DNA of 64,000 nucleotides from Pseudomonas indica NBRC 103045 (GCF_002091635.1 NZ_BDAC01000004.1:186001-250000); one strand, 5' to 3'; counted from the stretch's first letter, positions 27,360 through 36,873 are shown. Numbers and translations: made by a program. Notes: a model not told the origin generated them from the letters alone.

Positions 27360-28175
27360 TTGGCCAAGATCCTCGTAGTCACTTCCGGCAAGGGTGGCGT
27401 CGGTAAAACCACCACCAGCGCCGCCATCGGTACCGGCCTCGCCCTGCGTGGGCACAAGACCGTCATCGTCGACTTCGACGTCGGCCTGCGTAATCTCGAC
27501 CTGATCATGGGCTGCGAGCGCCGCGTGGTGTATGACTTCGTCAACGTGATCAACGGCGAAGCCACCCTCACCCAGGCCCTGATCAAGGACAAGCGCCTCG
27601 AAAACCTGTACGTACTGGCCGCCAGCCAGACACGCGACAAGGACGCGCTGACCCAGGAAGGCGTCGAGAAAGTCATCAACGAACTGCGGGAAAACTTCGA
27701 ATACGTCGTCTGCGACTCGCCGGCCGGTATCGAAAAAGGCGCCCACCTGGCCATGTACTTCGCCGACGAGGCGATCGTCGTGACCAACCCGGAAGTCTCC
27801 TCCGTGCGCGACTCCGACCGTATGCTCGGCCTGCTGGCCAGTAAGTCGCGCCGCGCCGAGAAAGGCGAAGAACCGATCAAGGAACACCTGCTGCTCACCC
27901 GCTACCACCCCGAGCGCGTGACCAAGGGCGAGATGCTCGGCGTGGAAGACGTCGAAGAAATCCTCGCCATCCGCCTGCTCGGCGTGATCCCGGAATCCCA
28001 GGCCGTGCTCAAGGCCTCCAACCAGGGTATCCCGGTGATCCTCGACGAACAGAGCGACGCCGGCCAGGCGTACAGCGACGCGGTCGACCGACTGCTCGGC
28101 AAGGAAAAGCCGCATCGCTTCCTCGACGTACAGAAGAAAGGACTCTTGCAACGGCTGTTTGGAGGACGTGAATGA
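27360..28175 (+). CDS. minD: Septum site-determining ATPase MinD
   Basis: 271-aa ATPase that carries MinC to the membrane and oscillates with MinE. It has the deviant Walker [11 protein letters not shown] (K11, K16), a Walker B-type [10 protein letters not shown] segment, DSPAGIE and the C-terminal amphipathic membrane-targeting helix (LLQRLFGG). The start codon is TTG at 27360, preceded by a GGGGTGAA ribosome-binding site; the next Met is far inside the domain. It overlaps minE by 4 bp. Confidence 0.98.
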   Translation: MAKILVVTSGKGGVGKTTTSAAIGTGLALRGHKTVIVDFDVGLRNLDLIMGCERRVVYDFVNVINGEATLTQALIKDKRLENLYVLAASQTRDKDALTQEGVEKVINELRENFEYVVCDSPAGIEKGAHLAMYFADEAIVVTNPEVSSVRDSDRMLGLLASKSRRAEKGEEPIKEHLLLTRYHPERVTKGEMLGVEDVEEILAIRLLGVIPESQAVLKASNQGIPVILDEQSDAGQAYSDAVDRLLGKEKPHRFLDVQKKGLLQRLFGGRE

Positions 28176-28426
28176 ACATTTTCGACTTCTTTCGTGAGCG
28201 CAAGAAGGAATCCACGGCGTCCATCGCGAAAGAGCGTCTGCAGATCATCGTCGCCCACGAGCGCGGCCAGCGCAGCCAGCCGGATTACCTGCCCGCCTTG
28301 CAGAAGGAACTGGTCGAGGTCATCCGCAAGTACGTCAACATCAACCAGCAGGACGTGCACGTCGCCCTGGAAAACCAGGGAAGCTGCTCGATCCTCGAAC
28401 TTAACATCACCCTGCCGGATCGCTGA
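28172..28426 (+). CDS. minE: Cell division topological specificity factor MinE
   Basis: 84-aa stimulator of MinD ATPase. It has an N-terminal membrane/MinD-contact segment (NIFDFF, then the [10 protein letters not shown] helix) and a C-terminal dimerisation domain. Start overlaps the minD stop (ATGA). A hairpin follows it. Confidence 0.97.
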   Translation: MNIFDFFRERKKESTASIAKERLQIIVAHERGQRSQPDYLPALQKELVEVIRKYVNINQQDVHVALENQGSCSILELNITLPDR

Positions 28427-28441
28427 TCCCCGCAGGTGACA

Positions 28442-28466
28442 CGACGGCGGCCCCTGGCCGCCGTCG
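28442..28466 (+). terminator. Hairpin after minE
   Basis: A perfect 9-bp stem (CGACGGCGG / CCGCCGTCG) with a 7-nt loop lies 16 bp after the minE stop, followed by CCGTTT. The weak T-tract makes termination likely but partial, so the pseudouridine synthase gene could be read through. Confidence 0.55.
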
Positions 28467-28483
28467 CCGTTTCCGGGCCAATC

Positions 28484-29119
28484 ATGCCGCTGTCGAACAT
28501 CCAGATCCTCCACCAGGACGCCGCGCTCCTGGTGATCAACAAACCGACCCTGCTGCTCTCTGTCCCCGGCCGCGCCGAAGACAACCGCGACTGCCTGGTG
28601 ACCCGCCTGCAGGAAAACGGCTACCCGGAAGCACGCATCGTCCACCGCCTGGACTGGGAAACCTCCGGCCTCATCGTCCTCGCCCGCGATGCCGACAGCC
28701 ACCGCGAACTGTCGCGCCAGTTCCACGACCGCGAGACCGAAAAGGCCTACACCGCCCTCTGCTGGGGCGAGCCCGAACTGGACAGCGGGCGCATCGAACT
28801 GCCGCTGCGCTACGACCCGCCGACCAAGCCACGCCACGTGGTCGACCACGAACTGGGCCGCCATGCCCTCACCTTCTGGCGCGTGCTGGAACGCTGCGGC
28901 CACTACAGCCGCGTCGAACTCACCCCCATCACCGGCCGCTCCCACCAGTTGCGCGTGCACATGCTCGCCATCGGCCATCCCCTGCTGGGCGACCGCCTCT
29001 ACGCCCACGAACAGGCCCTGGCCGCCCACGACCGCCTCTGCCTGCACGCCAGCCTGCTCGCCTTCACCCACCCGCAGAGCGGCGAGCGTTTGCGCTTCGA
29101 GTGTCCGGCGCCGTTTTGA
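28484..29119 (+). CDS. RluA-family RNA pseudouridine synthase
   Basis: 211-aa compact pseudouridine synthase without an S4 domain. The catalytic signature HRLDWETSGL (about residue 54) carries the catalytic Asp, and the ITGRSHQLRVHM motif is at about 155. Size and motif resemble RluA itself, which modifies 23S rRNA U746 and some tRNAs. The ATG at 28484 is chosen; the upstream frame would run through the minE hairpin. Position after minCDE is conserved in Pseudomonas. Confidence 0.87.
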   Translation: MPLSNIQILHQDAALLVINKPTLLLSVPGRAEDNRDCLVTRLQENGYPEARIVHRLDWETSGLIVLARDADSHRELSRQFHDRETEKAYTALCWGEPELDSGRIELPLRYDPPTKPRHVVDHELGRHALTFWRVLERCGHYSRVELTPITGRSHQLRVHMLAIGHPLLGDRLYAHEQALAAHDRLCLHASLLAFTHPQSGERLRFECPAPF

Positions 29120-29224
29120 TCCCAGGCGAGGCCTGGCGCTCACGCTGCTCCAACCTGAGCACCTGCTCCTGCAACCCCCGGCGCAATCCGATAAACTCGC
29201 CGGCATTGCTGCCTGGAGCCCGTT

Positions 29225-30514
29225 ATGCGCGAAAAGCTGAACCAAGGCCTGATCGATTTCCTCAAGGCCTCGCCCACGCCCTTCCATGCCACCGACAGCC
29301 TGGCCATGCGCCTCGAGGCGGCCGGTTACAAGCATCTGGACGAGCGCGAGCCGTGGGTCGCCGAGCCCGGCGGCCGCTATTACGTCACCCGCAATGATTC
29401 TTCCATCGTCGCCGTGAAGCTCGGCCGGCGCCCGCCCGTCGAAGGCGGCATGCGCCTGATCGGCGCCCACACCGATAGCCCCTGCCTGCGCGTCAAGCCG
29501 CAGCCGGAGCTGCAGCGCCAGGGCTTCTGGCAACTCGGCGTGGAGGTGTACGGCGGTGCCTTGCTGGCGCCCTGGTTCGACCGCGACCTGTCCCTCGCCG
29601 GTCGGGTGACCTTCCGCCATGCCGGCAAGGTGGAAAGCCAGCTCATCGACTTCAAGAACCCCATCGCGATCATTCCCAACCTGGCCATCCACCTCAACCG
29701 CGAGGCCAACCAGGGTTGGGCGATCAACGCGCAAACCGAATTGCCACCGATCCTCGCCCAGGTGGTGGGTGACGAGGGCGCCGATTTCCGCGATCTGCTC
29801 GCCGACCAGTTGACCCTGGAGCACGGCCTCAGTGCCGACACGGTGCTGGATTACGAACTGAGCTTCTACGACACCCAGAGCGCCGCGGTGATCGGCCTCA
29901 ACGGCGACTTCATCGCCGGCGCGCGGCTGGACAATCTGCTCTCCTGCTATGCCGGTTTGCAGGCATTGCTGGCCGCCGAAGGCGACGAGACCTGCGTGCT
30001 GGTGTGCAACGACCACGAGGAAGTAGGCTCCTGCTCCGCCTGCGGCGCCGACGGCCCCATGCTGGAACAGGTGCTGCGCCGCCTGTTGCCGGAATGCGAT
30101 GCCTTCACCCGCATCATCCAGAAGTCCCTGCTGGTCTCCGCCGACAACGCCCATGGCGTGCACCCCAACTATGCCGACAAGCACGACGGCAACCACGGCC
30201 CGAAGCTCAACGCCGGCCCGGTAATCAAGGTGAACAGCAACCAGCGCTACGCCACCAGCAGCGAAACCGCCGGTTTCTTCCGCCACCTGTGCCTGGAAAA
30301 CGAAGTGCCGGTGCAGAGCTTCGTGGTGCGCAGCGACATGGCCTGCGGCTCCACCATCGGCCCGATCACCGCCAGCCAGCTCGGCGTGCGCACCGTCGAT
30401 ATCGGCCTGCCGACCTTCGCCATGCACTCCATCCGCGAACTGGCCGGCAGCCACGACCTGGCGCATCTGGTGAAGGTACTCACGGCGTTCTATTCCTGCC
30501 CGGATTTGCCGTGA
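29225..30514 (+). CDS. apeB: M18-family aminopeptidase ApeB
   Basis: 429-aa cytosolic zinc aminopeptidase of the aspartyl aminopeptidase (M18) family. Metal and catalytic residues are visible: GAHTDSP near residue 80, RLDNL near 237, NDHEEVGS near 265 (catalytic Glu pair), [12 protein letters not shown], and a C-terminal PTFAMHS His. The oligomeric tetrahedral form is typical of the family. No signal peptide. It is convergent with the UTRA regulator gene. Confidence 0.93.
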   Translation: MREKLNQGLIDFLKASPTPFHATDSLAMRLEAAGYKHLDEREPWVAEPGGRYYVTRNDSSIVAVKLGRRPPVEGGMRLIGAHTDSPCLRVKPQPELQRQGFWQLGVEVYGGALLAPWFDRDLSLAGRVTFRHAGKVESQLIDFKNPIAIIPNLAIHLNREANQGWAINAQTELPPILAQVVGDEGADFRDLLADQLTLEHGLSADTVLDYELSFYDTQSAAVIGLNGDFIAGARLDNLLSCYAGLQALLAAEGDETCVLVCNDHEEVGSCSACGADGPMLEQVLRRLLPECDAFTRIIQKSLLVSADNAHGVHPNYADKHDGNHGPKLNAGPVIKVNSNQRYATSSETAGFFRHLCLENEVPVQSFVVRSDMACGSTIGPITASQLGVRTVDIGLPTFAMHSIRELAGSHDLAHLVKVLTAFYSCPDLP

Positions 30515-30531
30515 GCAGGTAAGGGAGAAGC

Positions 30532-30572
30532 GTGAGGAGTGAGGGGTAAAACGCACCCGCTCCTCACCCCTC
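30532..30572. terminator. Terminator-like repeat between convergent genes
   Basis: GTGAGGAGTGAGGGGT (30532-30547) faces CTCCTCACCCCTC (30560-30572) as an imperfect inverted repeat. The right arm covers the stop codon of the convergent GntR gene. The same motif is present at 10774-10840. Confidence 0.45.
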
Positions 30573-31283
30573 CGGCACCTCCACCTGCACATGAATGGCG
30601 TCGTGCCGCCAGAACTCCAGATCGCAATCGATGATGCGCCCGTGCTGGTCGCGGTTGATCCGGGTAATGCGCAAGGCCGGGCTGCCGGCGGCCACCCGCA
30701 GGGCCGCGGCCGCTTCCGGTTGGAGCGCGGTCGGCACCATGTCGAAGCGCACCCGGCCGTAATGGATGCCGTACTCGCTGGCATACAGCTCGGTGAGCGA
30801 GCGCGTCAGGTCGAAGTCGAGAATGCCGGGAAAGTAGGCCGGGTTCAGGTAGTGCTCGACGTAGAGCACCAACCGTCCGTCGATACGCCGGGCACGACGG
30901 ATCTGGATCACCCGGGATAGCGCCGGCAACCCCAGCACATCGCAGATATCCGCGCTGGCCGGCTGCAGGCGGGCGGACAGCACGTCGGTGGCCGGCACCC
31001 GCCCCTGCTCGCCGACCATGGCGTGGAAGTGGCTGCGCACCAGGGGGTTGTAGGCCACCCGTGGCGGCGAGACGAACCAGCCGCGGCGCTCCTCGCGGTA
31101 GATCAACCCCTGCGCTTCCAGTTGCCCCAGGGCCTCGCGCAGAGTGATCCGCGTGGTATCGAACAGCTCGCTGAGCTTGCGCTCGGCCGGCAGCTTGCTG
31201 CCCGGCGCCAGCAGGCCGTGGCCGATCTGCTCCTCCAGCGCACGGCAGATGGCGGTAACAGTACGCGGCGCTTCCTCGCGCAT
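30564..31283 (-). CDS. GntR-family regulator with UTRA domain
   Basis: 239-aa HutC/PhnF-type repressor. An N-terminal GntR winged helix (about 8-75, LPAERKLSELFDTTRITLRE) is followed by a UTRA ligand domain (about 95-235). UTRA regulators often sense small polar metabolites, and PhnF-type members control phosphonate genes. It is divergent from the ABC operon that carries a phosphodiesterase-like enzyme and a HAD phosphatase. Two candidate operators lie in the 337-bp gap between them. Confidence 0.87.
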   Translation of the reverse strand: MREEAPRTVTAICRALEEQIGHGLLAPGSKLPAERKLSELFDTTRITLREALGQLEAQGLIYREERRGWFVSPPRVAYNPLVRSHFHAMVGEQGRVPATDVLSARLQPASADICDVLGLPALSRVIQIRRARRIDGRLVLYVEHYLNPAYFPGILDFDLTRSLTELYASEYGIHYGRVRFDMVPTALQPEAAAALRVAAGSPALRITRINRDQHGRIIDCDLEFWRHDAIHVQVEVPEG

Positions 31284-31297
31284 CGATGTTCCTCTTT

Positions 31298-31309
31298 TGG
31301 ACTAGTCCA
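31298..31309. promoter_or_regulatory. Candidate UTRA/GntR operator 1
   Basis: A perfect 12-bp palindrome TGGACTAGTCCA lies 15 bp before the regulator's start codon. It shares the TGR-N-CTAG-N-CCA form with a second site by the ABC operon. Position suits autorepression. The rest of the 337-bp gap (31284-31620) shows two further CTAG-containing stretches but no gene. Confidence 0.5.
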
Positions 31310-31576
31310 GCTCCAGAAAGGAGCGTTCCAACGGGTCCTGAAAAGCTCCGAAGCCCGCCGACATGCTAGGAAGCCTAGATGACCGATACATGACAGCAGG
31401 GTTTCTAGCACGCCATATGCCAGGCCCATTCCTGCGGCGACCCCTTGCGGATCGGCCGTTACAGCCATGGTCTACGCTTCATGGGCGCACCGGCACGGTT
31501 CCCGAACGAGAAGGCCCCGGCCCGTGGCGCGACATCAAACTGTCATCCAACGGGCCTAGATTGGCCTGGGTCTTGC

Positions 31577-31588
31577 TGATCTAGACCA
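31577..31588. promoter_or_regulatory. Candidate UTRA/GntR operator 2
   Basis: TGATCTAGACCA differs by one base from the palindrome TGGTCTAGACCA, a form reported for PhnF-like GntR repressors. It lies 33 bp before the start of the ABC substrate-binding gene, where it would overlap the promoter or the start of the transcript. Confidence 0.5.
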
Positions 31589-31620
31589 CATAAAACACAA
31601 CTGCGCGAAAGGAGCTTCGA

Positions 31621-32679
31621 ATGAAACGCCTGCTGCTGGCTTCACTGTTGGGATCGGCCATTGCCATGGGTACCTCGGCGATGGCAGCGGAAGGAGATGT
31701 ACAGGCCCTGGAAAAAGCGGCCCGTGCCGAAGGCGAAGTGAACAGCGTCGGCATGCCCGACAGCTGGGCCAACTGGAAGGACACCTGGGCCGACCTGGCG
31801 AAGCAATACGGCCTCAAGCACATGGACACGGACATGAGCTCGGCGCAGGAAATCGCCAAATTCGCCGCCGAGAAAGACAACGCCACCGCCGACATCGGCG
31901 ACGTCGGTGCCGCCTTCGGCCCCATCGCCGTGCAACAGGACGTGACCCAGCCCTACAAGCCGACCACCTGGGAACAGATTCCCGACTGGGCCAAGGACAA
32001 GGACGGCCACTGGATGCTGGCCTACACCGGCTCCATCGCCTTCATCGTCAACAAGCAACTGGTCAAGGACATCCCCACCTCCTGGGCCGAGTTGAAGAAA
32101 GGCAAGTACAAGGTCGCCATCGGGGACGTCAGCGCCGCCGCCCAGGCGGTGAACGGCGTGCTGGCCGCCGCCATCGCCAATGGCGGCGACGAGAAGAACA
32201 TCCAGCCGGGCCTGGACTTCTTCGCCGAGATCGCCGAGCAGGGCCGCCTGTCGCTGTCCAACCCGACCATCCAGACCCTGGAGAAGGGCGAAGTGGAAGT
32301 CGGCGTGGTCTGGGACTTCAACGGTCTTTCCTACCGCGACCAGATCGACCCCAGCCGCTTTGAAGTGCTGATCCCGTCCGACGGCTCGGTGATCTCCGGC
32401 TACACCACCATCATCAACAAGTACGCCAAGCACCCGAACGCCGCCAAGCTGGCCCGCGAGTACATCCTCTCCGACGCCGGCCAGATCAACCTGGCCAAGG
32501 GCAATGCCCGACCGATCCGCGCCGAGCACCTGACCCTGCCGGAGGACGTGAAGGCCAAGCTGCTGCCCAACGCGCAGTACGCCAAGGTCCAGCCGATCAA
32601 GGACGCCGCCGCCTGGGAAGCGACCTCCAAAGCCCTGCCGCAACTGTGGCAGGAAAACGTGATCATCAACATGCAGTAA
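31621..32679 (+). CDS. ABC transporter periplasmic substrate-binding protein
   Basis: 352-aa family 1 extracellular solute-binding protein. A Sec signal peptide (1-22, cut after AMA) leads a two-lobed fold related to iron, polyamine, thiamine or aminoethylphosphonate binders. First gene of a six-gene operon. The mature protein has Trp-rich segments (SWANWKDTW) that could line the ligand site. The enzymes encoded next point to a phospho-compound rather than iron or polyamine. Confidence 0.85.
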   Translation: MKRLLLASLLGSAIAMGTSAMAAEGDVQALEKAARAEGEVNSVGMPDSWANWKDTWADLAKQYGLKHMDTDMSSAQEIAKFAAEKDNATADIGDVGAAFGPIAVQQDVTQPYKPTTWEQIPDWAKDKDGHWMLAYTGSIAFIVNKQLVKDIPTSWAELKKGKYKVAIGDVSAAAQAVNGVLAAAIANGGDEKNIQPGLDFFAEIAEQGRLSLSNPTIQTLEKGEVEVGVVWDFNGLSYRDQIDPSRFEVLIPSDGSVISGYTTIINKYAKHPNAAKLAREYILSDAGQINLAKGNARPIRAEHLTLPEDVKAKLLPNAQYAKVQPIKDAAAWEATSKALPQLWQENVIINMQ

Positions 32680-32734
32680 GCGGACACGGGCGGGCGCGGC
32701 GCATGCCGCCTCCGCCCTGCCCCACGGGAATCCG

Positions 32735-33541
32735 ATGAAACGCAAAGTCATCCTGGTACTGCTGGATGGTCTGAACCACGACGTGGCCCGCCACGCCATG
32801 GGCCACCTCCTGGCCTGGTGCGAAGCCGGCCGCGCGGCGCTGTACGGGCTCGTCTGCGAGCTGCCCTCGCTGTCCCGCCCGCTCTATGAATGCATCCTCA
32901 CCGGCGTACGGCCGATCGACAGCGGCATCGTCCATAACGACGTGGTGCGGCTGTCCAGCCAACGCAGCATCTTCCATTACGCCCACGATGCCGGCCTGAC
33001 CACCGCCGCCGCGGCCTATCACTGGATCAGCGAGCTGTACAACCGCGCGCCCTTCCAGGCTGCCCGCGACCGCCACACCGAGGCGCCGGGCCTGCCGATC
33101 CAGCATGGCCACTTTTACTACGCCGACCACTACCCGGATTCGCACCTGTTCGCCGACGCGGAAAGCCTGCGCCTGCGCCATGCGCCCGATTTCCTCCTGG
33201 TGCATCCGATGAACATCGACGACGCCGGTCACCACCACGGCCTCGACTCACCGCAGTACCGCAACAGCGCGCGACGTGCCGACATCCTGCTGGCCGAGTA
33301 CCTGCAGGCCTGGCTCGACGCCGGCTACCAGGTCCTGGTAACCGCCGACCATGGAATGAACAACGACCGCTCCCACAACGGCCTGCTCGCCGAGGAACGC
33401 GACGTGCCGCTGTTCGTGATCGGCGATGCCTTCAGCCTGGACCCCGGCGCGCAGCCGGAGCAGACCGAGCTGTGCGGCACCGTCTGCGAGCTGCTCGGCG
33501 TGCCCCACGACAAACCCTCCTGCCGGGAACTGCTGAGATGA
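32735..33541 (+). CDS. Alkaline-phosphatase-superfamily phosphodiesterase (NPP-like)
   Basis: 268-aa metal-dependent hydrolase of the nucleotide pyrophosphatase/phosphodiesterase type. Visible metal and nucleophile sites: LLDGLNH near residue 8, a Ser in LPSLSRP near 44 at the nucleophile position, DDAGHHHG near 158, TADHGM near 202 and a later His in SHNG. No signal peptide, so it is cytosolic and would act after import. It sits between the binding-protein and permease genes and overlaps the latter by ATGA. Likely role: cleaving an imported phosphodiester or phosphonate ester. Confidence 0.82.
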   Translation: MKRKVILVLLDGLNHDVARHAMGHLLAWCEAGRAALYGLVCELPSLSRPLYECILTGVRPIDSGIVHNDVVRLSSQRSIFHYAHDAGLTTAAAAYHWISELYNRAPFQAARDRHTEAPGLPIQHGHFYYADHYPDSHLFADAESLRLRHAPDFLLVHPMNIDDAGHHHGLDSPQYRNSARRADILLAEYLQAWLDAGYQVLVTADHGMNNDRSHNGLLAEERDVPLFVIGDAFSLDPGAQPEQTELCGTVCELLGVPHDKPSCRELLR

Positions 33542-34449
33542 GCGCCACCCTCGAACAGAGCCCGAAGATTCCCGGCGAAGCCGAGCCTGCCGCCGTCCGC
33601 GCACGCACCACCCCGCGTCTGCGCGGCAAATGGCTCGCGGCGCTGTGCCTGCTGCCATTCGCCGTGTTCTTCTTCGTTTTCCAGATCGCGCCCCTGCTGT
33701 GGGTCGCGATCCACAGCCTGAACACCGCCGACGGCTGGGGACTGGGTAATTTCCAGAAGATCTTCGCTTCGAAGTTCTACCTCCAGGCGATCAAGCACAG
33801 CCTGCAGATTTCCTTCTGGTCGAGCCTGTTCGGCATCCTCATCGCCATCCTCGGCAGCTATTCGCTGAGGCAAGTGGACTCGAAGCTGCGTGACTTCGTC
33901 ATGGCCTTTTCCAACATGACCAGCAACTTCGCCGGCGTGCCGCTGGCCTTCGCCTTCATCATCCTGCTCGGCTTCAATGGCGCGCTGACCCTGCTGCTGA
34001 AGAAGCTGGGGGTGATCGAGGACTTCAACCTCTATTCGAAGACCGGCCTGATCGTGCTCTACACCTACTTCCAGATTCCCCTCGGCGTGCTGCTGCTCTA
34101 CCCGGCCTTCGACGCCCTGCGCGAGGACTGGCGCGAATCGGCCGCGCTGCTCGGCGCCGGCACCTGGCAGTTCTGGCGCCACATCGGCCTGCCGGTGCTG
34201 ACCCCGGCGCTGCTCGGAACCTTCGTCATCCTGCTGGCCAACGCCCTCGGTGCCTACGCCACGGTCTATTACCTCACCACCGGCAACTTCAACGTGCTGC
34301 CGATCCGCATCGCCGGGCTGGTGGCCGGCGACATCTCTCTCGACCCGAACCTGGCCAGCGCCCTGGCCATGGTGCTGGTGGGCCTGATGGCGCTGATCAC
34401 CGTGGTCCATCAGCTGTTGCTGAAGAGGAGCTACCATGTCGCGCGCTGA
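33538..34449 (+). CDS. ABC transporter permease 1
   Basis: 303-aa inner-membrane permease with about six helices after a polar N-terminus (about 1-35). The cytoplasmic EAA-like loop (ALREDWRESAALLGA) near residue 200 is the ATPase contact. Binding-protein-dependent transport family 1. The start overlaps the upstream stop, and the end overlaps the next permease by 14 bp. Confidence 0.88.
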   Translation: MSATLEQSPKIPGEAEPAAVRARTTPRLRGKWLAALCLLPFAVFFFVFQIAPLLWVAIHSLNTADGWGLGNFQKIFASKFYLQAIKHSLQISFWSSLFGILIAILGSYSLRQVDSKLRDFVMAFSNMTSNFAGVPLAFAFIILLGFNGALTLLLKKLGVIEDFNLYSKTGLIVLYTYFQIPLGVLLLYPAFDALREDWRESAALLGAGTWQFWRHIGLPVLTPALLGTFVILLANALGAYATVYYLTTGNFNVLPIRIAGLVAGDISLDPNLASALAMVLVGLMALITVVHQLLLKRSYHVAR

Positions 34450-35233
34450 GGCCAAACCGGCGGCGCTCTACCACCGCACGGTGGTCTACGTGCTGTTCCT
34501 GATCCTGCTCCTGCCGCTGGCCGGTACCCTGCTCTATTCGCTGTCCACCAGTTGGTCGGCGACCATCCTGCCGGACGGGCTGACCTTCAAGTGGTACCTG
34601 CAACTGTGGAGCGACGAGCGCTTCCTGCGTGCCTTCGGCCAGTCGCTGCTGGTGTGCTTCGGCGCCCTGGCCCTGGCAGTGGTGCTGATCCTGCCGCTGC
34701 TGTTCGTGGTGCACTACCATTTCCCGCGGCTCGACGCCCTGATGAACATCCTCATCCTGCTGCCCTTCGCGGTGCCGCCGGTGGTGTCCTCGGTGGGCCT
34801 GCTGCAACTCTACGGCTCAGGCCCGCTGCCCATGATCGGCACGCCCTGGATCCTGATCGGCAGCTACTTCACCATCGCCCTGCCCTTCATGTACCGGGCG
34901 ATCACCAACAACCTCCAGGCAATCAACCTGCGCGACCTGATGGACGCTGCCCACCTGCTCGGCGCCAGCACCTGGAAGGCCGCGTTCCTGGTGGTGCTGC
35001 CGAACCTGCGCAAGGGCCTGATGGTCTCGCTGTTCCTGTCGTTCTCCTTCCTGTTCGGCGAGTTCGTCTTCGCCAACCTACTGGTGGGCACCCGCTACGA
35101 GACCCTGCAGGTCTACCTGAACAACATGAAAAACAGCAGCGGCCATTTCAACAGCGCGCTGGTGATCTCCTACTTCTTCTTCGTCCTGGTCTTCACCTGG
35201 GCCGCCAACCGTCTGAACAAGGACAAGACATGA
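34436..35233 (+). CDS. ABC transporter permease 2
   Basis: 265-aa second permease subunit with about six helices and an EAA-type loop (LRDLMDAAHLLGAS) near residue 165. It overlaps both flanking genes, so the operon is tightly packed. It pairs with permease 1 as a heterodimer. Confidence 0.88.
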   Translation: MSRAEAKPAALYHRTVVYVLFLILLLPLAGTLLYSLSTSWSATILPDGLTFKWYLQLWSDERFLRAFGQSLLVCFGALALAVVLILPLLFVVHYHFPRLDALMNILILLPFAVPPVVSSVGLLQLYGSGPLPMIGTPWILIGSYFTIALPFMYRAITNNLQAINLRDLMDAAHLLGASTWKAAFLVVLPNLRKGLMVSLFLSFSFLFGEFVFANLLVGTRYETLQVYLNNMKNSSGHFNSALVISYFFFVLVFTWAANRLNKDKT

Positions 35234-36219
35234 GCTTCCTTTCCATCCGGGGCCTGCACAAAAGCTACGGCGCCACGCCCATCTTCCGCAACATCGACTG
35301 CGAGATCGGCAAGAGCGAGTTCGTCACCCTGCTCGGCCCGTCCGGCTGCGGCAAGTCGACCCTGCTGCGCTGCATCGCCGGGCTGACCGACGTGAACGGC
35401 GGCCAGATCCTCCTCGACGGCCAGGACCTGGTGCCGCTGTCGCCGCAGAAGCGCGGCATCGGCATGGTGTTCCAGAGCTATGCGCTGTTCCCCAACATGA
35501 CCGTGCAGCAGAACGTCGCCTTCGGCCTGCGCATGCAGAAGGCCGTCGGCAGCGAAATGCAGAAACGCGTGGCCGAGGCGCTGGCCCTGGTGGAACTGAG
35601 CGACTTCGCCGAGCGCTACCCGAGCCAGCTCTCCGGCGGCCAGTGCCAGCGCGTCGCCCTGGCCCGCTCGCTGGTCACCCGACCACGCCTGCTGCTGCTC
35701 GACGAACCGCTCTCCGCCCTCGACGCGCGCATCCGCAAGCACCTGCGCGAGCAGATCCGCAGCATCCAGCAGGAGCTGGGCCTGACCACTGTTTTCGTCA
35801 CCCACGACCAGGAAGAAGCCCTGACCCTGTCCGACCGCATCTTCCTGATGAACGCCGGCCGGATCGTCCAGAGCGGCGACGCGGAAACCCTCTACACCGC
35901 ACCGGTGGATGCGTTCGCCGCCGGCTTCATCGGCAACTACAACCTGCTCGACGCCGACAGCGCCAGCCGCCTGCTGGCCCGTCCGGTGCACAGCCGCGTG
36001 GCGATCCGCCCGGAAGCCATCCAGTTGGGCGAGGCCGGCGTCATCGATGCCGAAGTGCGCGGCCACAGCCTGCTCGGCAACGTCATCCGCTACCGGGTGG
36101 AAGCCCGTGGCGTGGAACTGGTGGTGGATGTGCTCAACCGCTCGGCCGCCGACCTCCACGCCAGCGGCCAGCGCATCGGCCTGACCATCGACAGCACCGC
36201 CATCCGCGAGGTGGCCTGA
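35230..36219 (+). CDS. ABC transporter ATP-binding protein
   Basis: 329-aa ATPase of the PotA/UgpC/PhnT-like type. It has Walker A GPSGCGKST near residue 38, signature LSGGQCQRVALA near 136, Walker B LLLLDEPLSALD, H-loop VTHDQ and a C-terminal TOBE-like regulatory domain (about 250-325). The ATG at 35230 overlaps the permease stop; it ends directly against the HAD gene. Confidence 0.92.
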   Translation: MSFLSIRGLHKSYGATPIFRNIDCEIGKSEFVTLLGPSGCGKSTLLRCIAGLTDVNGGQILLDGQDLVPLSPQKRGIGMVFQSYALFPNMTVQQNVAFGLRMQKAVGSEMQKRVAEALALVELSDFAERYPSQLSGGQCQRVALARSLVTRPRLLLLDEPLSALDARIRKHLREQIRSIQQELGLTTVFVTHDQEEALTLSDRIFLMNAGRIVQSGDAETLYTAPVDAFAAGFIGNYNLLDADSASRLLARPVHSRVAIRPEAIQLGEAGVIDAEVRGHSLLGNVIRYRVEARGVELVVDVLNRSAADLHASGQRIGLTIDSTAIREVA

Positions 36220-36873
36220 ATGCCGCTCGCCATTTTCGACCTCGACGAAACCCTGATCGACGGCGACTGCGCCAGCCTGTGGAGCCGGGAAATGGCCCGG
36301 CTCGGCTGGGTGGACGAGGAATCCTTCCTGCGCAAGGATGCCGAACTCATGGCCGAGTACGCCTTCGGCAAGCTGGCCATGGAAGACTACATGGCTTTCA
36401 GCCTGGCCCCGCTGGTCGGCCGCAGCCGCGAAGAAGTGGATTACGTGGTGGCGCCCTTCGTCGAGGAGGTCATCGAACCGCTGATCTTCAGCGACGCCAT
36501 GCGCTGTGTGGCCGCCCACCGCGCCGCCGGCGACCGCATTCTGATCGTTTCCGCCTCCGCCGAATTCCTGGTCAGCGCCATCGCCGAGCGGCTGGGCGTC
36601 GATGAGGTGCTGGCCATCGACGTGGAAGAACAGCACGGCTTCCTCACCGGCCGCACCCAGGGCGTGCTCACCTACCGCGACGGCAAGGTGCAACGGCTGG
36701 AAGCCTGGCTCGCCGAACAGGGCGAGAGCCTGGATGGCGCGCACTTCTACTCCGACTCGCGCAACGACCTGCCGCTGCTGACGCGGGTGGACTTCCCCCA
36801 TGTGGTCAACCCCGACCCGGTGCTGCATGAACATGCGGAGCGAGCCGGCTGGCCGATACTCGATTGGAGTTGA
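36220..36873 (+). CDS. HAD-family phosphatase (subfamily IB, SerB-like)
   Basis: 217-aa cytosolic phosphohydrolase. It has motif I FDLDETLIDGD (two catalytic Asp at residues 7 and 9), motif II SAS (about 110), and motif III/IV DSRNDLPLL (about 170). Helical cap between about 15 and 85, as in phosphoserine-phosphatase-like subfamily IB. It begins right after the ATPase stop codon. It could release phosphate from the product of the imported substrate. Confidence 0.85.
   Translation: MPLAIFDLDETLIDGDCASLWSREMARLGWVDEESFLRKDAELMAEYAFGKLAMEDYMAFSLAPLVGRSREEVDYVVAPFVEEVIEPLIFSDAMRCVAAHRAAGDRILIVSASAEFLVSAIAERLGVDEVLAIDVEEQHGFLTGRTQGVLTYRDGKVQRLEAWLAEQGESLDGAHFYSDSRNDLPLLTRVDFPHVVNPDPVLHEHAERAGWPILDWS

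Noticed and set aside
27902-30784. Minus-strand frame of 960 codons across minD, minE, the RluA-type gene and apeB
   Set aside because: It runs antisense through four confirmed genes and its low-complexity translation matches no family.
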